A DNA stretch of 22,042 nt, taken from Clostridiales bacterium UBA1316. Its GTDB lineage: Bacteria; Bacillota; Clostridia; Oscillospirales; Oscillospiraceae. Below, piece after piece: positions 7,861 through 15,013 of the stretch. The stretch is taken from positions 1-22,042 of the forward strand of contig DBTM01000046.1 of assembly GCA_002307055.1 (NCBI GenBank), read 5' to 3'. The notes below the pieces were generated by a model. That model had not been told where the DNA came from. It did no database searches and was given only the letters and a program-made list of their open reading frames with translations. Position 1 is the first letter of the stretch. Each line of letters starts with the position of its first letter. Position numbers and translations under genes: made by a program.

Positions 7861-9058
7861 TGCAGCCGACCCCGCTGATGATGAAAATCGGATTTTGCGC
7901 CATCATCAGATGATGCGCGCCGAGCAACTTTGCTTTGCTCACTGCGAGCTGGACGATCTCGACATCCGTAATTGACAGACGGGAAAAGGCTGCGGTGGCC
8001 TCAGCTAACGTCTCGAGTGTGACGGTGCTCACGACGAGCCGCACAGCTGGATTAAGCCGCAGCAGGTCATCCAGTATTCTGTCAAGAAAACCACCGCTTC
8101 CGCCGATAAACACTGCGTCGGGAGCGGGCAGCTCGGCTAATGAGTCTGGAGCTTCCCCGTTGATGCAGGTCAGGTTGGCGCCACCAAGCTTTTTCGCGTT
8201 TTCTCTGATAAGGTTGCAGCCCTCTTCCTCGCGTTCAATGGCATAAACATGGCCACTTTTTACGAGCAGGGCGGCTTCGATAGAAACGGAACCCGTACCC
8301 GCACCGACATCGTATACAATATCATTTTCATGAAGGCGCAGCTTTGACAAAATCACGCTGCGTACTTCACTTTTCGTCATGGGAATGTCCCCACGAATAA
8401 AAGCATCGTCGGGTAGTCCGCACGACGCAAGCGTCCTTGGGGAGGGGTTGTCTACAAGCATAACGGCAAGATCGCCGTGCACCGACTGCGCAAGATTGGA
8501 TGCCGTATCCTGGTAAATCGCCTCATCGGCACTGCCGAGACTTTCACCTACTGTGACAAGCAAATCTCCGAAGCCAGCTTCATTCAACTGCGCACAGAGC
8601 GCTTGGACAGATAGCTCTCCGCCCGTCAAGAAAAACGTTTCAGCGCTGTCGCGCGCATAAACTGCCGCACAGCAGTTTATGCCATGTGCGCTGATGAGCT
8701 TCCAGTCTTGCCAGGGACGCTTTAGTCTTGCCGCAAAATACTGCATGCTGGATATGCCGGGGAGTACTTCAACTTCATATCCGTCAAGCAGCGTGAGCAG
8801 CTTTTTCGCGCCGCTGTAGAAGCTGACATCGCCGCTCATCAGAACGCAGACACGTTTTGCCTGCTTATCATCATCTATAAACCTCATGATATCCTCAGGC
8901 CTGATTGCGGAGTGACGTTCCGCGCGGCAATCCTCAGGCACTGCACTGAGCAGCCGTTCCGCTCCGATCAAAATGTCTGCTTTATATATTGCCTCCAGTG
9001 TGTCGGCAGTCAGCGTTCCGAGGTTGCCCATGCCCATGCCGACAATGCTTATACGCAT
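7853..9058 (-). CDS. cbiET: Fused CbiE-CbiT (cobalt-precorrin-7 C5-methyltransferase / C15-methyltransferase, decarboxylating)
   Basis: A 401-residue bifunctional protein that methylates C-5 and C-15 and removes the C-12 acetate carboxyl as CO2. The N-terminal half (about 1-200) is a tetrapyrrole methyltransferase beginning MRISIVGMGMGNLGTLT, with a VLMSGDVSFYSGAKKLL block, and corresponds to CbiE. The C-terminal half (about 215-400) is a classic SAM-binding Rossmann fold with DVGAGTGSVSIEAALL and the DAVFIGGSGG segment, and corresponds to CbiT. In enteric bacteria these are separate genes; the fused form equals CobL of the aerobic pathway and is common in clostridia. A GGAGGGAG site precedes the ATG, and the start overlaps cbiJ by 10 bases. 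Confidence 0.93.
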   Translation of the reverse strand: MRISIVGMGMGNLGTLTADTLEAIYKADILIGAERLLSAVPEDCRAERHSAIRPEDIMRFIDDDKQAKRVCVLMSGDVSFYSGAKKLLTLLDGYEVEVLPGISSMQYFAARLKRPWQDWKLISAHGINCCAAVYARDSAETFFLTGGELSVQALCAQLNEAGFGDLLVTVGESLGSADEAIYQDTASNLAQSVHGDLAVMLVDNPSPRTLASCGLPDDAFIRGDIPMTKSEVRSVILSKLRLHENDIVYDVGAGTGSVSIEAALLVKSGHVYAIEREEEGCNLIRENAKKLGGANLTCINGEAPDSLAELPAPDAVFIGGSGGFLDRILDDLLRLNPAVRLVVSTVTLETLAEATAAFSRLSITDVEIVQLAVSKAKLLGAHHLMMAQNPIFIISGVGCNG

Positions 9059-9816
9059 TGCTCTCCCTCCAACAGCTCAGATAATCTTTCGATGACTTCA
9101 CTCTGCGTCAGGCCCTCGTCATCAGGGCGACGGATCACGATAATATCAGCGCCGAGCTCCCGTACAGCTTCGAGCTTTTCGGGGAAACCGCCGGGTTTGC
9201 CGCCGTCCTTCGTGACAATCGTATTGACTTTGAATTGCTTCATCAATGCGATGTTAAGCTCTTTTGAAAACGGGCCGTGCATGGCAATGATATGGCTTGC
9301 CGGAAAACCGTTCGACAGGCAGGTTTCAATGGATTCAATGGTTGGGAGTACCCTCGGGTACAGACGTGCCTGATAATCAGGTACAATAGTGTACGCTGCT
9401 AGCTCCTTGCTGCCCGTTGCAATCAACACATTGCCTTTGAGTTCCTTCAGATTTTCAGCCGCCTCTCGAACGGAGCCTACCGTGACCACGCCGTCAAGCG
9501 TACTGCTGTCCCGAAGAAGGCGCAGATACGGGGTGCCGGTTTCAACGGCCGCCCTATTTATATTCCGCGTGACCTCGACGGCATATGGGTGCGTCGCGTC
9601 GACAACGGCGGAAAAACCTCCGTCCAGGAGAAAATCTGCTATCTTAGCTCCATCCATCCGCCCTGTGTGGATTTTAAGCTTGCCATTTTCCTGCGGAAGC
9701 AGTGTTGCTCCGTATTCGCTGGCCACACATAGAGTCACAGCGACGGGATAATTCGCGAGCGCGCTTATCAGGCCGTGTTCCTCGCTTGTGCCACCGAAAA
9801 TCAGAATTTTTTTCAT
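9049..9816 (-). CDS. cbiJ: Cobalt-precorrin-6A reductase
   Basis: CbiJ reduces the C18-C19 double bond of cobalt-precorrin-6A with a nicotinamide cofactor. The 255-residue protein begins MKKILIFGGTSEEHGL, the usual N-terminal nucleotide-binding motif. It contains VVDATHPYAVEVTRN and LRLLRD, conserved in the CobK/CbiJ family, and a late TIVTKDGGKPGGFPEKL block. The open frame extends upstream to 9921 inside cbiH. The start at 9816 is chosen because homology begins there and the ATG overlaps the cbiH stop as ATGA. No strong ribosome site is seen, consistent with coupling. Confidence 0.92.
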   Translation of the reverse strand: MKKILIFGGTSEEHGLISALANYPVAVTLCVASEYGATLLPQENGKLKIHTGRMDGAKIADFLLDGGFSAVVDATHPYAVEVTRNINRAAVETGTPYLRLLRDSSTLDGVVTVGSVREAAENLKELKGNVLIATGSKELAAYTIVPDYQARLYPRVLPTIESIETCLSNGFPASHIIAMHGPFSKELNIALMKQFKVNTIVTKDGGKPGGFPEKLEAVRELGADIIVIRRPDDEGLTQSEVIERLSELLEGEQCV

Positions 9817-10544
9817 TGCTTTTTCTCGTAGCCGCGCGGCGTCACCATTTTGCCGCCCACGATGCGCGTCGTGCTGCTGCCGATAAAGACGGTCGTGAAC
9901 ATATCGACTGCCGTGTCGCATAGCTGGCAGAGGGTCAGAATGCTGCTCGACTCACCATCGCGTCCGATATTTCTCACGATGCCGCAGACTGTTTCTCCAC
10001 TCCGGCATTCAAGCAAGATATCACAGGCGCGCTTGAGGTGGTCGGCACGCTTATGGCTCGACGGGTTGTACAGCACAACGGCAAAATCGCCTATGGCCGC
10101 TCCGCGCAGGCGCTTTTCAATCGTATCCCAAGACACGAGCAGATCCGAGAGCGAAATGACAGCGTAGTCCTGCATCAGAGGCGCGCCAAGAACGGCGGCT
10201 CCGCTTTGCGCGGCTGTCACCCCAGGGATAATTTCAATCTCAACGGATGAGGCTTCTCCGGCAAGCTCATAAATGAGTCCCGCCATGCCGTAAACTCCCG
10301 AATCGCCGCTGCAGACCATCGAAACGGTCTGTTCGGACGCTTCTTTGATTGCCGCCCTGCAGCGCTCTATCTCGCTGCACATTCCTGTTTCGAGATATTT
10401 TTTATGAGGGTAGAAAGGGCGAACCAGCTCGATATATTTTGTGTAGCCGCAGATAAGGTCGGACTGTTCAAGTGCAAGCTGTGCTTCGCCTGTCATACCG
10501 TTATAACTACCTGGGCCAAGCCCGACAACGTATAGCTTATTCAT
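9813..10544 (-). CDS. cbiH: Cobalt-precorrin-3 C17-methyltransferase
   Basis: CbiH methylates C-17 and drives ring contraction of cobalt-precorrin-3, a defining step of corrin formation. The 243-residue protein has the tetrapyrrole methylase signature GLGPGSYNGMTGEA at the N-terminus, then ICGYTKYIELV, VCSGDSGVYGMAGLIYE, and IIPGVTAAQSGAAVLGAPL. These features point to the CobJ/CbiH subfamily. The length is normal for the single-domain form. Both ends overlap neighbours as ATGA (cbiG upstream, cbiJ downstream), typical of a translationally coupled operon. Confidence 0.94.
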   Translation of the reverse strand: MNKLYVVGLGPGSYNGMTGEAQLALEQSDLICGYTKYIELVRPFYPHKKYLETGMCSEIERCRAAIKEASEQTVSMVCSGDSGVYGMAGLIYELAGEASSVEIEIIPGVTAAQSGAAVLGAPLMQDYAVISLSDLLVSWDTIEKRLRGAAIGDFAVVLYNPSSHKRADHLKRACDILLECRSGETVCGIVRNIGRDGESSSILTLCQLCDTAVDMFTTVFIGSSTTRIVGGKMVTPRGYEKKQ

Positions 10545-11554
10545 ACAAGCTTTGATTCCTCCAAAAACTTAACTTTGTATGGCGATATTGCAAGGGCCAT
10601 TGTAATGCCGTTCCCGGCGTGTTTCATTACCAGCAGTTCTCCGCCGCTGCCAAGGACGGCACTGCGTTCGCAGACGTTGTCGACACCCGTTGTTTTGAGG
10701 ACAAATTCCGAAGACGTAAAGCAGCCCTTCACAGCGTTAAGCTGTGCCGCCGAAAATGTTTGGAGCAGCAAGCCATGCACCTTGCAGAAATTAAGTAATC
10801 CCTTCTCATTTGACTTGAGATCAATACTGCAGACCCTGCAGACAGCCTCCTTATAGCAGCTTTTCTTTTTCAACAGCAACTCAAATGCCAGATCCAAATC
10901 CTCTGCCGAAATGCCTTTTCTACAGCCGACGCCGAGCGTTAAGATAGGAGGTACAAGCCGGAGGGCGTCGTTTCGTCCTCTGGTCTTGATCGTCAGTAAA
11001 ACATCGTACTCATCATTGCCGACAGATATTCCGTCCGGCAGTTCTCCTTCTATTGGAAAATGACTTTTTACCTTTATTTTTTCACCAGCCAATAACCGAG
11101 CAGAGACCCACTTAATCCTCTCGGGATTGATGATGCTGATCTTGTTTTCACTTGCCCAGGTATCGACAGCGAAAACACCGTTACAGTCCGTAGCGGTCGT
11201 TATGACTGGAATGGCATCAAGCATTTTTGCGATATCCTGCGCCATCCGGTTAGCCCCGCCGATATGTCCCGAGAGCAGGGGAATCACATAACGGCCAAGC
11301 TCGTCAATCACGAGGACTGCCGGATCAGAGGTTTTTGACTTAATAAACGGTGCGATGGAGCGGACTGCGATGCCTGCCGCCCCGATAAACAAGAGCGCAT
11401 GGTCGGAATTGAAATGTTTATTCGTCCAATCGGCAAGGGTGTCTTTCCGGCAGCGGAACAGATCTGTTTGATGACCTTGCGATTGCAGCAATGGGCATAG
11501 ACTTTCCCCAAGAGTGCAGCCCTTTGAGGTGAAAGCAATCAAGCCGATGTTCAT
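10541..11554 (-). CDS. cbiG: Cobalt-precorrin-5A hydrolase
   Basis: CbiG opens the ring-A delta-lactone of cobalt-precorrin-5A and releases the C2 unit as acetaldehyde. It is found only in the anaerobic pathway and so is diagnostic. The 337-residue protein has the conserved N-terminal core with FIGAAGIAVRSIAPFIKSK (about 57-75), VLVIDELGRYVIPLLSGHIGGAN (about 81-103) and ITTATDCNGVFAVD. The C-terminal domain begins LTLGVGCRKGISAEDL. Start and stop overlap cbiF and cbiH as ATGA. Confidence 0.94.
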   Translation of the reverse strand: MNIGLIAFTSKGCTLGESLCPLLQSQGHQTDLFRCRKDTLADWTNKHFNSDHALLFIGAAGIAVRSIAPFIKSKTSDPAVLVIDELGRYVIPLLSGHIGGANRMAQDIAKMLDAIPVITTATDCNGVFAVDTWASENKISIINPERIKWVSARLLAGEKIKVKSHFPIEGELPDGISVGNDEYDVLLTIKTRGRNDALRLVPPILTLGVGCRKGISAEDLDLAFELLLKKKSCYKEAVCRVCSIDLKSNEKGLLNFCKVHGLLLQTFSAAQLNAVKGCFTSSEFVLKTTGVDNVCERSAVLGSGGELLVMKHAGNGITMALAISPYKVKFLEESKLV

Positions 11555-12309
11555 GATCCGGTGCCCTCGCGAAAAGCAGTGGTAAATGAGGGGTCATAAA
11601 GCTTTGACCGTTCATAATCTGAACCCAGGAAATCACCGACCAGGATTAGGGCGGTGTTCCGGATATTATTTTCTGCCATTGTCTGGTGCAGTGTGCCCAC
11701 TGTACACCTGAAAGTTTTTTCATCAGGCCATGTTGCTTTGTATACAATAGCGGCAGGCGTATCCGTCGTAAAGCCGCCATGAATCAGCTCCTCCTGCAGC
11801 TCTTCGGTCATACTTGAGCTTAAAAATATGACCATAGTGCAGCCGTGGGCAGCAAGGCTCCTGATACTCTCTCGGTCGGGTACTGGGGTGCGCCCCGCCA
11901 TGCGGGTGATTATAACGCTTTGGCTGACGCTTGGCAGCGTGTATTCGGCATTGAGCGCTGCCGCTGCTCCGCAGAAGCTTGATACGCCCGGAACGCTTTC
12001 ATAGGCGATGCCAAGCGCATCAAGAACGTCCATCTGCTCGCGGACGGCGCCATACAGGCACGGGTCGCCTGTATGCAAACGAACGGTCATTTTTCCCACT
12101 TTTTCCGCCGCTTTTATGACCTCTAGCACCTGCTCAAGCGTCATCTCCGCGCTGTTGTATATTTCGCATCCGGGTTTCCCATATGAGAGCAGCTCGGGAT
12201 TTACGAGACTGCCTGCATATATAACAACATCTGCCGTCTTTAAACGCGCCACACCTCTTACTGTGATTAGATCAGGTGCACCGCTTCCGGCTCCCACAAA
12301 AAAGACCAT
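11551..12309 (-). CDS. cbiF: Cobalt-precorrin-4 C11-methyltransferase
   Basis: CbiF methylates C-11 of cobalt-precorrin-4 using SAM. The 252-residue protein has the family N-terminal glycine motif VGAGSGAPDLITVRG, the VVIYAGSLVNPELL block, RLHTGDPCLYGAVREQ, and the substrate-pocket segment VPGVSSFCGAAAALNAEYTLP. These match CobM/CbiF. The start directly abuts the cbiD stop (TAA then ATG), with GGAGG 8 bases upstream inside cbiD. The stop overlaps cbiG as ATGA. Confidence 0.95.
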   Translation of the reverse strand: MVFFVGAGSGAPDLITVRGVARLKTADVVIYAGSLVNPELLSYGKPGCEIYNSAEMTLEQVLEVIKAAEKVGKMTVRLHTGDPCLYGAVREQMDVLDALGIAYESVPGVSSFCGAAAALNAEYTLPSVSQSVIITRMAGRTPVPDRESIRSLAAHGCTMVIFLSSSMTEELQEELIHGGFTTDTPAAIVYKATWPDEKTFRCTVGTLHQTMAENNIRNTALILVGDFLGSDYERSKLYDPSFTTAFREGTGS

Positions 12310-13458
12310 TTATTTTTCCTCCGATAATTTTTTCATGATGTCTATCAGTTCTGTTGCCCAAACAGTCTGCCCGAGCACGCCGTGAACATTACTGAAAAGC
12401 ACTGCGCCGATTTTAACCCCGTCCACAACGCGCCGCTCCAGATGTTCTTGAATTTTGCCGAGTAAAGAGGAGAGCACCTCGTCTCGTATGCCGTACTCGT
12501 CGAGTATTTCAATACAGGCGTCTGTAGAAACAGCGTTCATCAGCTTTAAGATCGTTTCCTGAGTTGATCCTACCAGTGCCGCGTGCGCGGCGATCAGCTC
12601 CACCCGGCAGTCGGCGTTTGACGAATGCGTGTTCATGATCCCGCCTGCGAGTTTGACGAATTTACCGATGTGGCCAACGAGCAGTATGTGCTTAAAGCCG
12701 CTTACAGAAGCAAAGTCAAGTGCATCACCGATAAAATTTGAAAATTTGACCGTCGGTGCGTTTTTCAAAAACGGCTGCGTTTCGAGAAACGCTTCCCCGT
12801 AATTGCCCGGTGTGAGCACGACGCTGTCCCGACCAAGAGCAGCCAGCGCACGCAGCTCCAATCCGATGCAGTCGATGAGCGCCTGCGTGCTCTGCGGCTC
12901 AACGATTCCCGAAGTTCCGAGTACGGAAAGACCGCCCACGATACCGAGCTTGGGGTTGAAGGTGCGCTTAGATAGCCGCAAGCCGTCGGGAAGACTGATC
13001 ATGACCGACATGCCGCCCTCATAATGAAAGCAATCGCAGACGGCTTGCACCTCAGATGCGATCATCTGCCGCGGCACGTGATTAATTGCGGCGGCGCCAA
13101 TGGGCTGGTCAAGACCGGGACGCGTGACACGTCCGACGCCCTCACCACCGTCAATTTTGATACCGGGCACGTCTGTTTTTGAAACTTTAGCAAAGACAAG
13201 CGTTCCGTCCGTCACATCAGGGTCATCCCCTGCGTCTTTTTGTACGGCGCAGCTAACAAAACCATCTCCGAGAACCGTTTCCTGAACAGGCACCTCGACG
13301 GACAGCCCCTTTGGCGTCACTATTTCAACCGTGTCGACGGGAAGGCCTGTCAGGAGCATCCGGGCAGCGGCTTTGGCCGCAAGCGTTGCGCAGCTTCCCG
13401 TCGTAAAACCCATGCGGAGTTTTTTTGAACCCTTTTGTATGTAGTACTCAAATGCCAT
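12310..13458 (-). CDS. cbiD: Cobalt-precorrin-5B C1-methyltransferase
   Basis: CbiD methylates C-1 of the corrin ring in the anaerobic pathway. The protein is 382 residues, close to the usual length. It starts MAFEYYIQKG and carries the conserved RMGFTTGSCATLAAKAA motif (about 15-31), then AVQKDAGDDPDVTDG, and near the C-terminus MNTHSSNADCRVELIAAHAA. The open frame extends to 13539, but that would run through the leader terminator. The ATG at 13458 has a GGGAGG site 6 bases upstream and is the right start. It is the first gene of the ten-gene operon, controlled by the riboswitch and terminator upstream. Confidence 0.95.
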   Translation of the reverse strand: MAFEYYIQKGSKKLRMGFTTGSCATLAAKAAARMLLTGLPVDTVEIVTPKGLSVEVPVQETVLGDGFVSCAVQKDAGDDPDVTDGTLVFAKVSKTDVPGIKIDGGEGVGRVTRPGLDQPIGAAAINHVPRQMIASEVQAVCDCFHYEGGMSVMISLPDGLRLSKRTFNPKLGIVGGLSVLGTSGIVEPQSTQALIDCIGLELRALAALGRDSVVLTPGNYGEAFLETQPFLKNAPTVKFSNFIGDALDFASVSGFKHILLVGHIGKFVKLAGGIMNTHSSNADCRVELIAAHAALVGSTQETILKLMNAVSTDACIEILDEYGIRDEVLSSLLGKIQEHLERRVVDGVKIGAVLFSNVHGVLGQTVWATELIDIMKKLSEEK

Positions 13459-13495
13459 GTCGATCCTCCCAACTGAGAAAACCCTCTCTTGAACG

Positions 13496-13526
13496 AAGAA
13501 AAACCCTCTCCTGACGGAGAGGGTGG
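13496..13526 (-). terminator. Intrinsic terminator in the cbiD leader (riboswitch expression platform)
   Basis: On the minus strand, ACCCTCTCC pairs perfectly with GGAGAGGGT around a 4-base loop (13503-13524), followed by TTTTTCTT. It lies between the riboswitch aptamer and the cbiD ribosome site. It is therefore the expected off-switch when cobalamin is bound. A second, shorter stem (13536-13552, GCAAGG with CTTTGC) followed by seven T's lies just upstream and could be an additional pause or terminator. Confidence 0.8.
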
Positions 13527-13597
13527 GTAAAAAAAGCAAAGTTGTCCCTTGCGTTAATCACACCGGCCAAAGTTCCGTCAGCCCGTGATAATTGATT

Positions 13598-13778
13598 CGC
13601 AACGCAGGTATTCTGACTCTGGCGTCATCGCTTTGTTTCGTCTTCCCATGCTGCCGATATCGGTTGTTAAAATCGACTGCCACAGTGACTAAGGGCAATT
13701 TGCCCATATGGAACAAAACTGGTACCATTACAGCGGCGGCTCCGTGTGGGATTTGCACCCAACTTCCGTAGCGTTGCG
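13598..13778 (-). promoter_or_regulatory. Cobalamin riboswitch controlling the cbiD operon
   Basis: Read on the minus strand, this carries the conserved elements of the cobalamin (B12) riboswitch in order: GTTGGGTGCAAATCCC, then GCCGCCGCTGTAATGG, a CACTGTGGCAG block, GGGAAGACG, and AGTCAGAATACCTGC. The ends close with an 8-bp P1 helix: CGCAACGC (13778-13771) pairs with GCGTTGCG (13605-13598). Binding of adenosylcobalamin would be expected to favour the downstream terminator and shut off the corrin genes. Confidence 0.93.
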
Positions 13779-13793
13779 GATATATTTGCGCTC

Positions 13794-13822
13794 ATTCTAC
13801 TTTCAGATATGCGTTTTGTCAA
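13794..13822 (-). promoter_or_regulatory. Promoter of the cbiD operon
   Basis: On the minus strand a perfect TTGACA (13822-13817) is followed after 17 bp by TAGAAT (13799-13794). Transcription would begin near 13787, a few bases before the riboswitch P1 helix. Confidence 0.8.
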
Positions 13823-13912
13823 GAGCATTTATGGCGGGAAAATATCGGGCGATTTTCGCGTGCTTATGAAAGCAACGGAAAAATCAACCAATCAACCGAC
13901 TTGAAAAACGAC

Positions 13913-13940
13913 TTGACTCTTCTTTCGTTACGTGTATAAT
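13913..13940 (+). promoter_or_regulatory. Promoter of the cbiL-hem operon
   Basis: TTGACT (13913-13918) and TATAAT (13935-13940) are separated by 16 bp. Transcription would begin near 13947, about 20 bases before the riboswitch and about 345 bases before cbiL. It is divergent from the cbiD promoter, with about 90 bp between the two -35 boxes. Confidence 0.8.
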
Positions 13941-13967
13941 GAAGTTAATTTTAGAAAACTGAATAAC

Positions 13968-14131
13968 GGATCTGAATTTAGGAAGCTGGGTGCGAATCCC
14001 ACACTGTCCCGCAACTGTGAGAGCGGAGCGATGACCATTATGCCACTGAGAATAACTGATTTTGTAAACGAAATCAGCTTGGGAAGGCGGTCAAAGCTGA
14101 GATGCTTAAGTCAGGATATTAAACCAGATCT
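13968..14131 (+). promoter_or_regulatory. Cobalamin riboswitch controlling the cbiL-hem operon
   Basis: The conserved B12 riboswitch elements appear in order: GCTGGGTGCGAATCCC (from 13985), CCCGCAACTGTGAG, GCCACTGAGAATAACT, a hairpin formed by CTGATTTTG and CGAAATCAG, TTGGGAAGGC, and AAGTCAGGATATT. GATCTG (13969-13974) pairs with CAGATC (14125-14130) as the closing P1 helix. The downstream terminator suggests transcriptional control. An open frame running through this region (13932-14201) is an accident of the RNA sequence. Confidence 0.93.
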
Positions 14132-14200
14132 ATGTTGTAGCCGGACCTTACGAGAGATAGGGGGGGTTTATTTGTTTGGCCTATTTACTATGCCAAATTG

Positions 14201-14236
14201 AATGCACCTTTCTTGTAAGAGGTGCATTTTATTTTT
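14201..14236 (+). terminator. Intrinsic terminator in the cbiL leader (attenuator)
   Basis: AATGCACCT (14201-14209) pairs perfectly with AGGTGCATT (14220-14228), followed by a T-rich tract. A separate small hairpin, TTTGGC/GCCAAA (14175-14180 with 14192-14197), lies just before it. Its place between the aptamer and the cbiL ribosome site fits a cobalamin-triggered off-switch. Confidence 0.8.
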
Positions 14237-14291
14237 CATCGTAACTCTACCCTAGCGACTGATAATCAGTAATAAACCCTGAGGAGAATTT

Positions 14292-14987
14292 ATGAACGGA
14301 ACATTGTATGGCGTTGGCATAGGACCCGGAGACGCGGAGCTGATCACGCTGAAAGCTATCCGTGTGATTAAGGAAAGCAGTGTAATCGCAGTGCCGAAAT
14401 CGGGTGATGGCGAGCGGGTTGCTATGAATATAGCAAAACAGGTTGTTACTCTCGATAAAAAAGAGCTTATAGAGCTCGATATGCCGATGACGAAGGATCA
14501 GGAAATGCTACATTTTTCGCATGATACGGCTGCTGATACAATCATTGAATATCTAAAACGCGGTCATGACGTTGCATTTCTGACGCTCGGTGACCCTTCA
14601 ATTTATTCGACATACATATATGTTCACAGGATCGTAAAGGAGAAAGGGTACAAAGCCGAAATAATCCCAGGTGTACCATCTTTCTGCGCCGTTTCGGCTA
14701 AGCTCGGGGAAGCGCTTGTCGAGACCTCGCAGCCCCTGCACATCCTTCCGGGCAGCTACGGAAACCTGCGGGAAGGTCTTGAGCTTTCCGGAACAAAGGT
14801 GTTCATGAAGAGCGGTAAAGCCTTTGGTGAAGTCAAGGCGGCGCTCACGGAGCTCGACCTTCTGGAGAATGCGAAAATGGTGGAGAACTGCGGGCTAGAA
14901 AACGAGCGGATTTACGACAGCTTATCGGACGCCGAGTCAAAGGCGGGTTATTTTACGATTATCGTTGTCAAGGATAATGGAAAATAG
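14292..14987 (+). CDS. cbiL: Cobalt-factor II / precorrin-2 C20-methyltransferase
   Basis: CbiL methylates C-20 of cobalt-sirohydrochlorin, committing it to the corrinoid branch. The 231-residue protein has the methylase N-terminal motif GVGIGPGDAELITLKA (8-23), LTLGDPSIYSTYIY in the middle, and IIPGVPSFCAVSAKLG, all characteristic of the CobI/CbiL subfamily. A GAGGAG site lies 5 bases upstream. It is the first gene after the riboswitch and the only corrin-ring methyltransferase not in the minus-strand operon. Its partner genes here instead make its substrate. Confidence 0.94.
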   Translation: MNGTLYGVGIGPGDAELITLKAIRVIKESSVIAVPKSGDGERVAMNIAKQVVTLDKKELIELDMPMTKDQEMLHFSHDTAADTIIEYLKRGHDVAFLTLGDPSIYSTYIYVHRIVKEKGYKAEIIPGVPSFCAVSAKLGEALVETSQPLHILPGSYGNLREGLELSGTKVFMKSGKAFGEVKAALTELDLLENAKMVENCGLENERIYDSLSDAESKAGYFTIIVVKDNGK

Positions 14988-15013
14988 ATAATGTGCCGGC
15001 GGAGGTTTCGTTA

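Noticed and set aside
13459..13539. Upstream extension of cbiD
   Set aside because: It would translate through the leader terminator; the internal ATG at 13458 has a good GGGAGG site and homology starts there.
13558..13758. 66-codon minus-strand open frame upstream of cbiD
   Set aside because: It lies within the minus-strand cobalamin riboswitch and has no ribosome site.
13932..14201. 89-codon open frame upstream of cbiL
   Set aside because: It coincides with the promoter -10 box and the cobalamin riboswitch, whose conserved elements fully explain the sequence.
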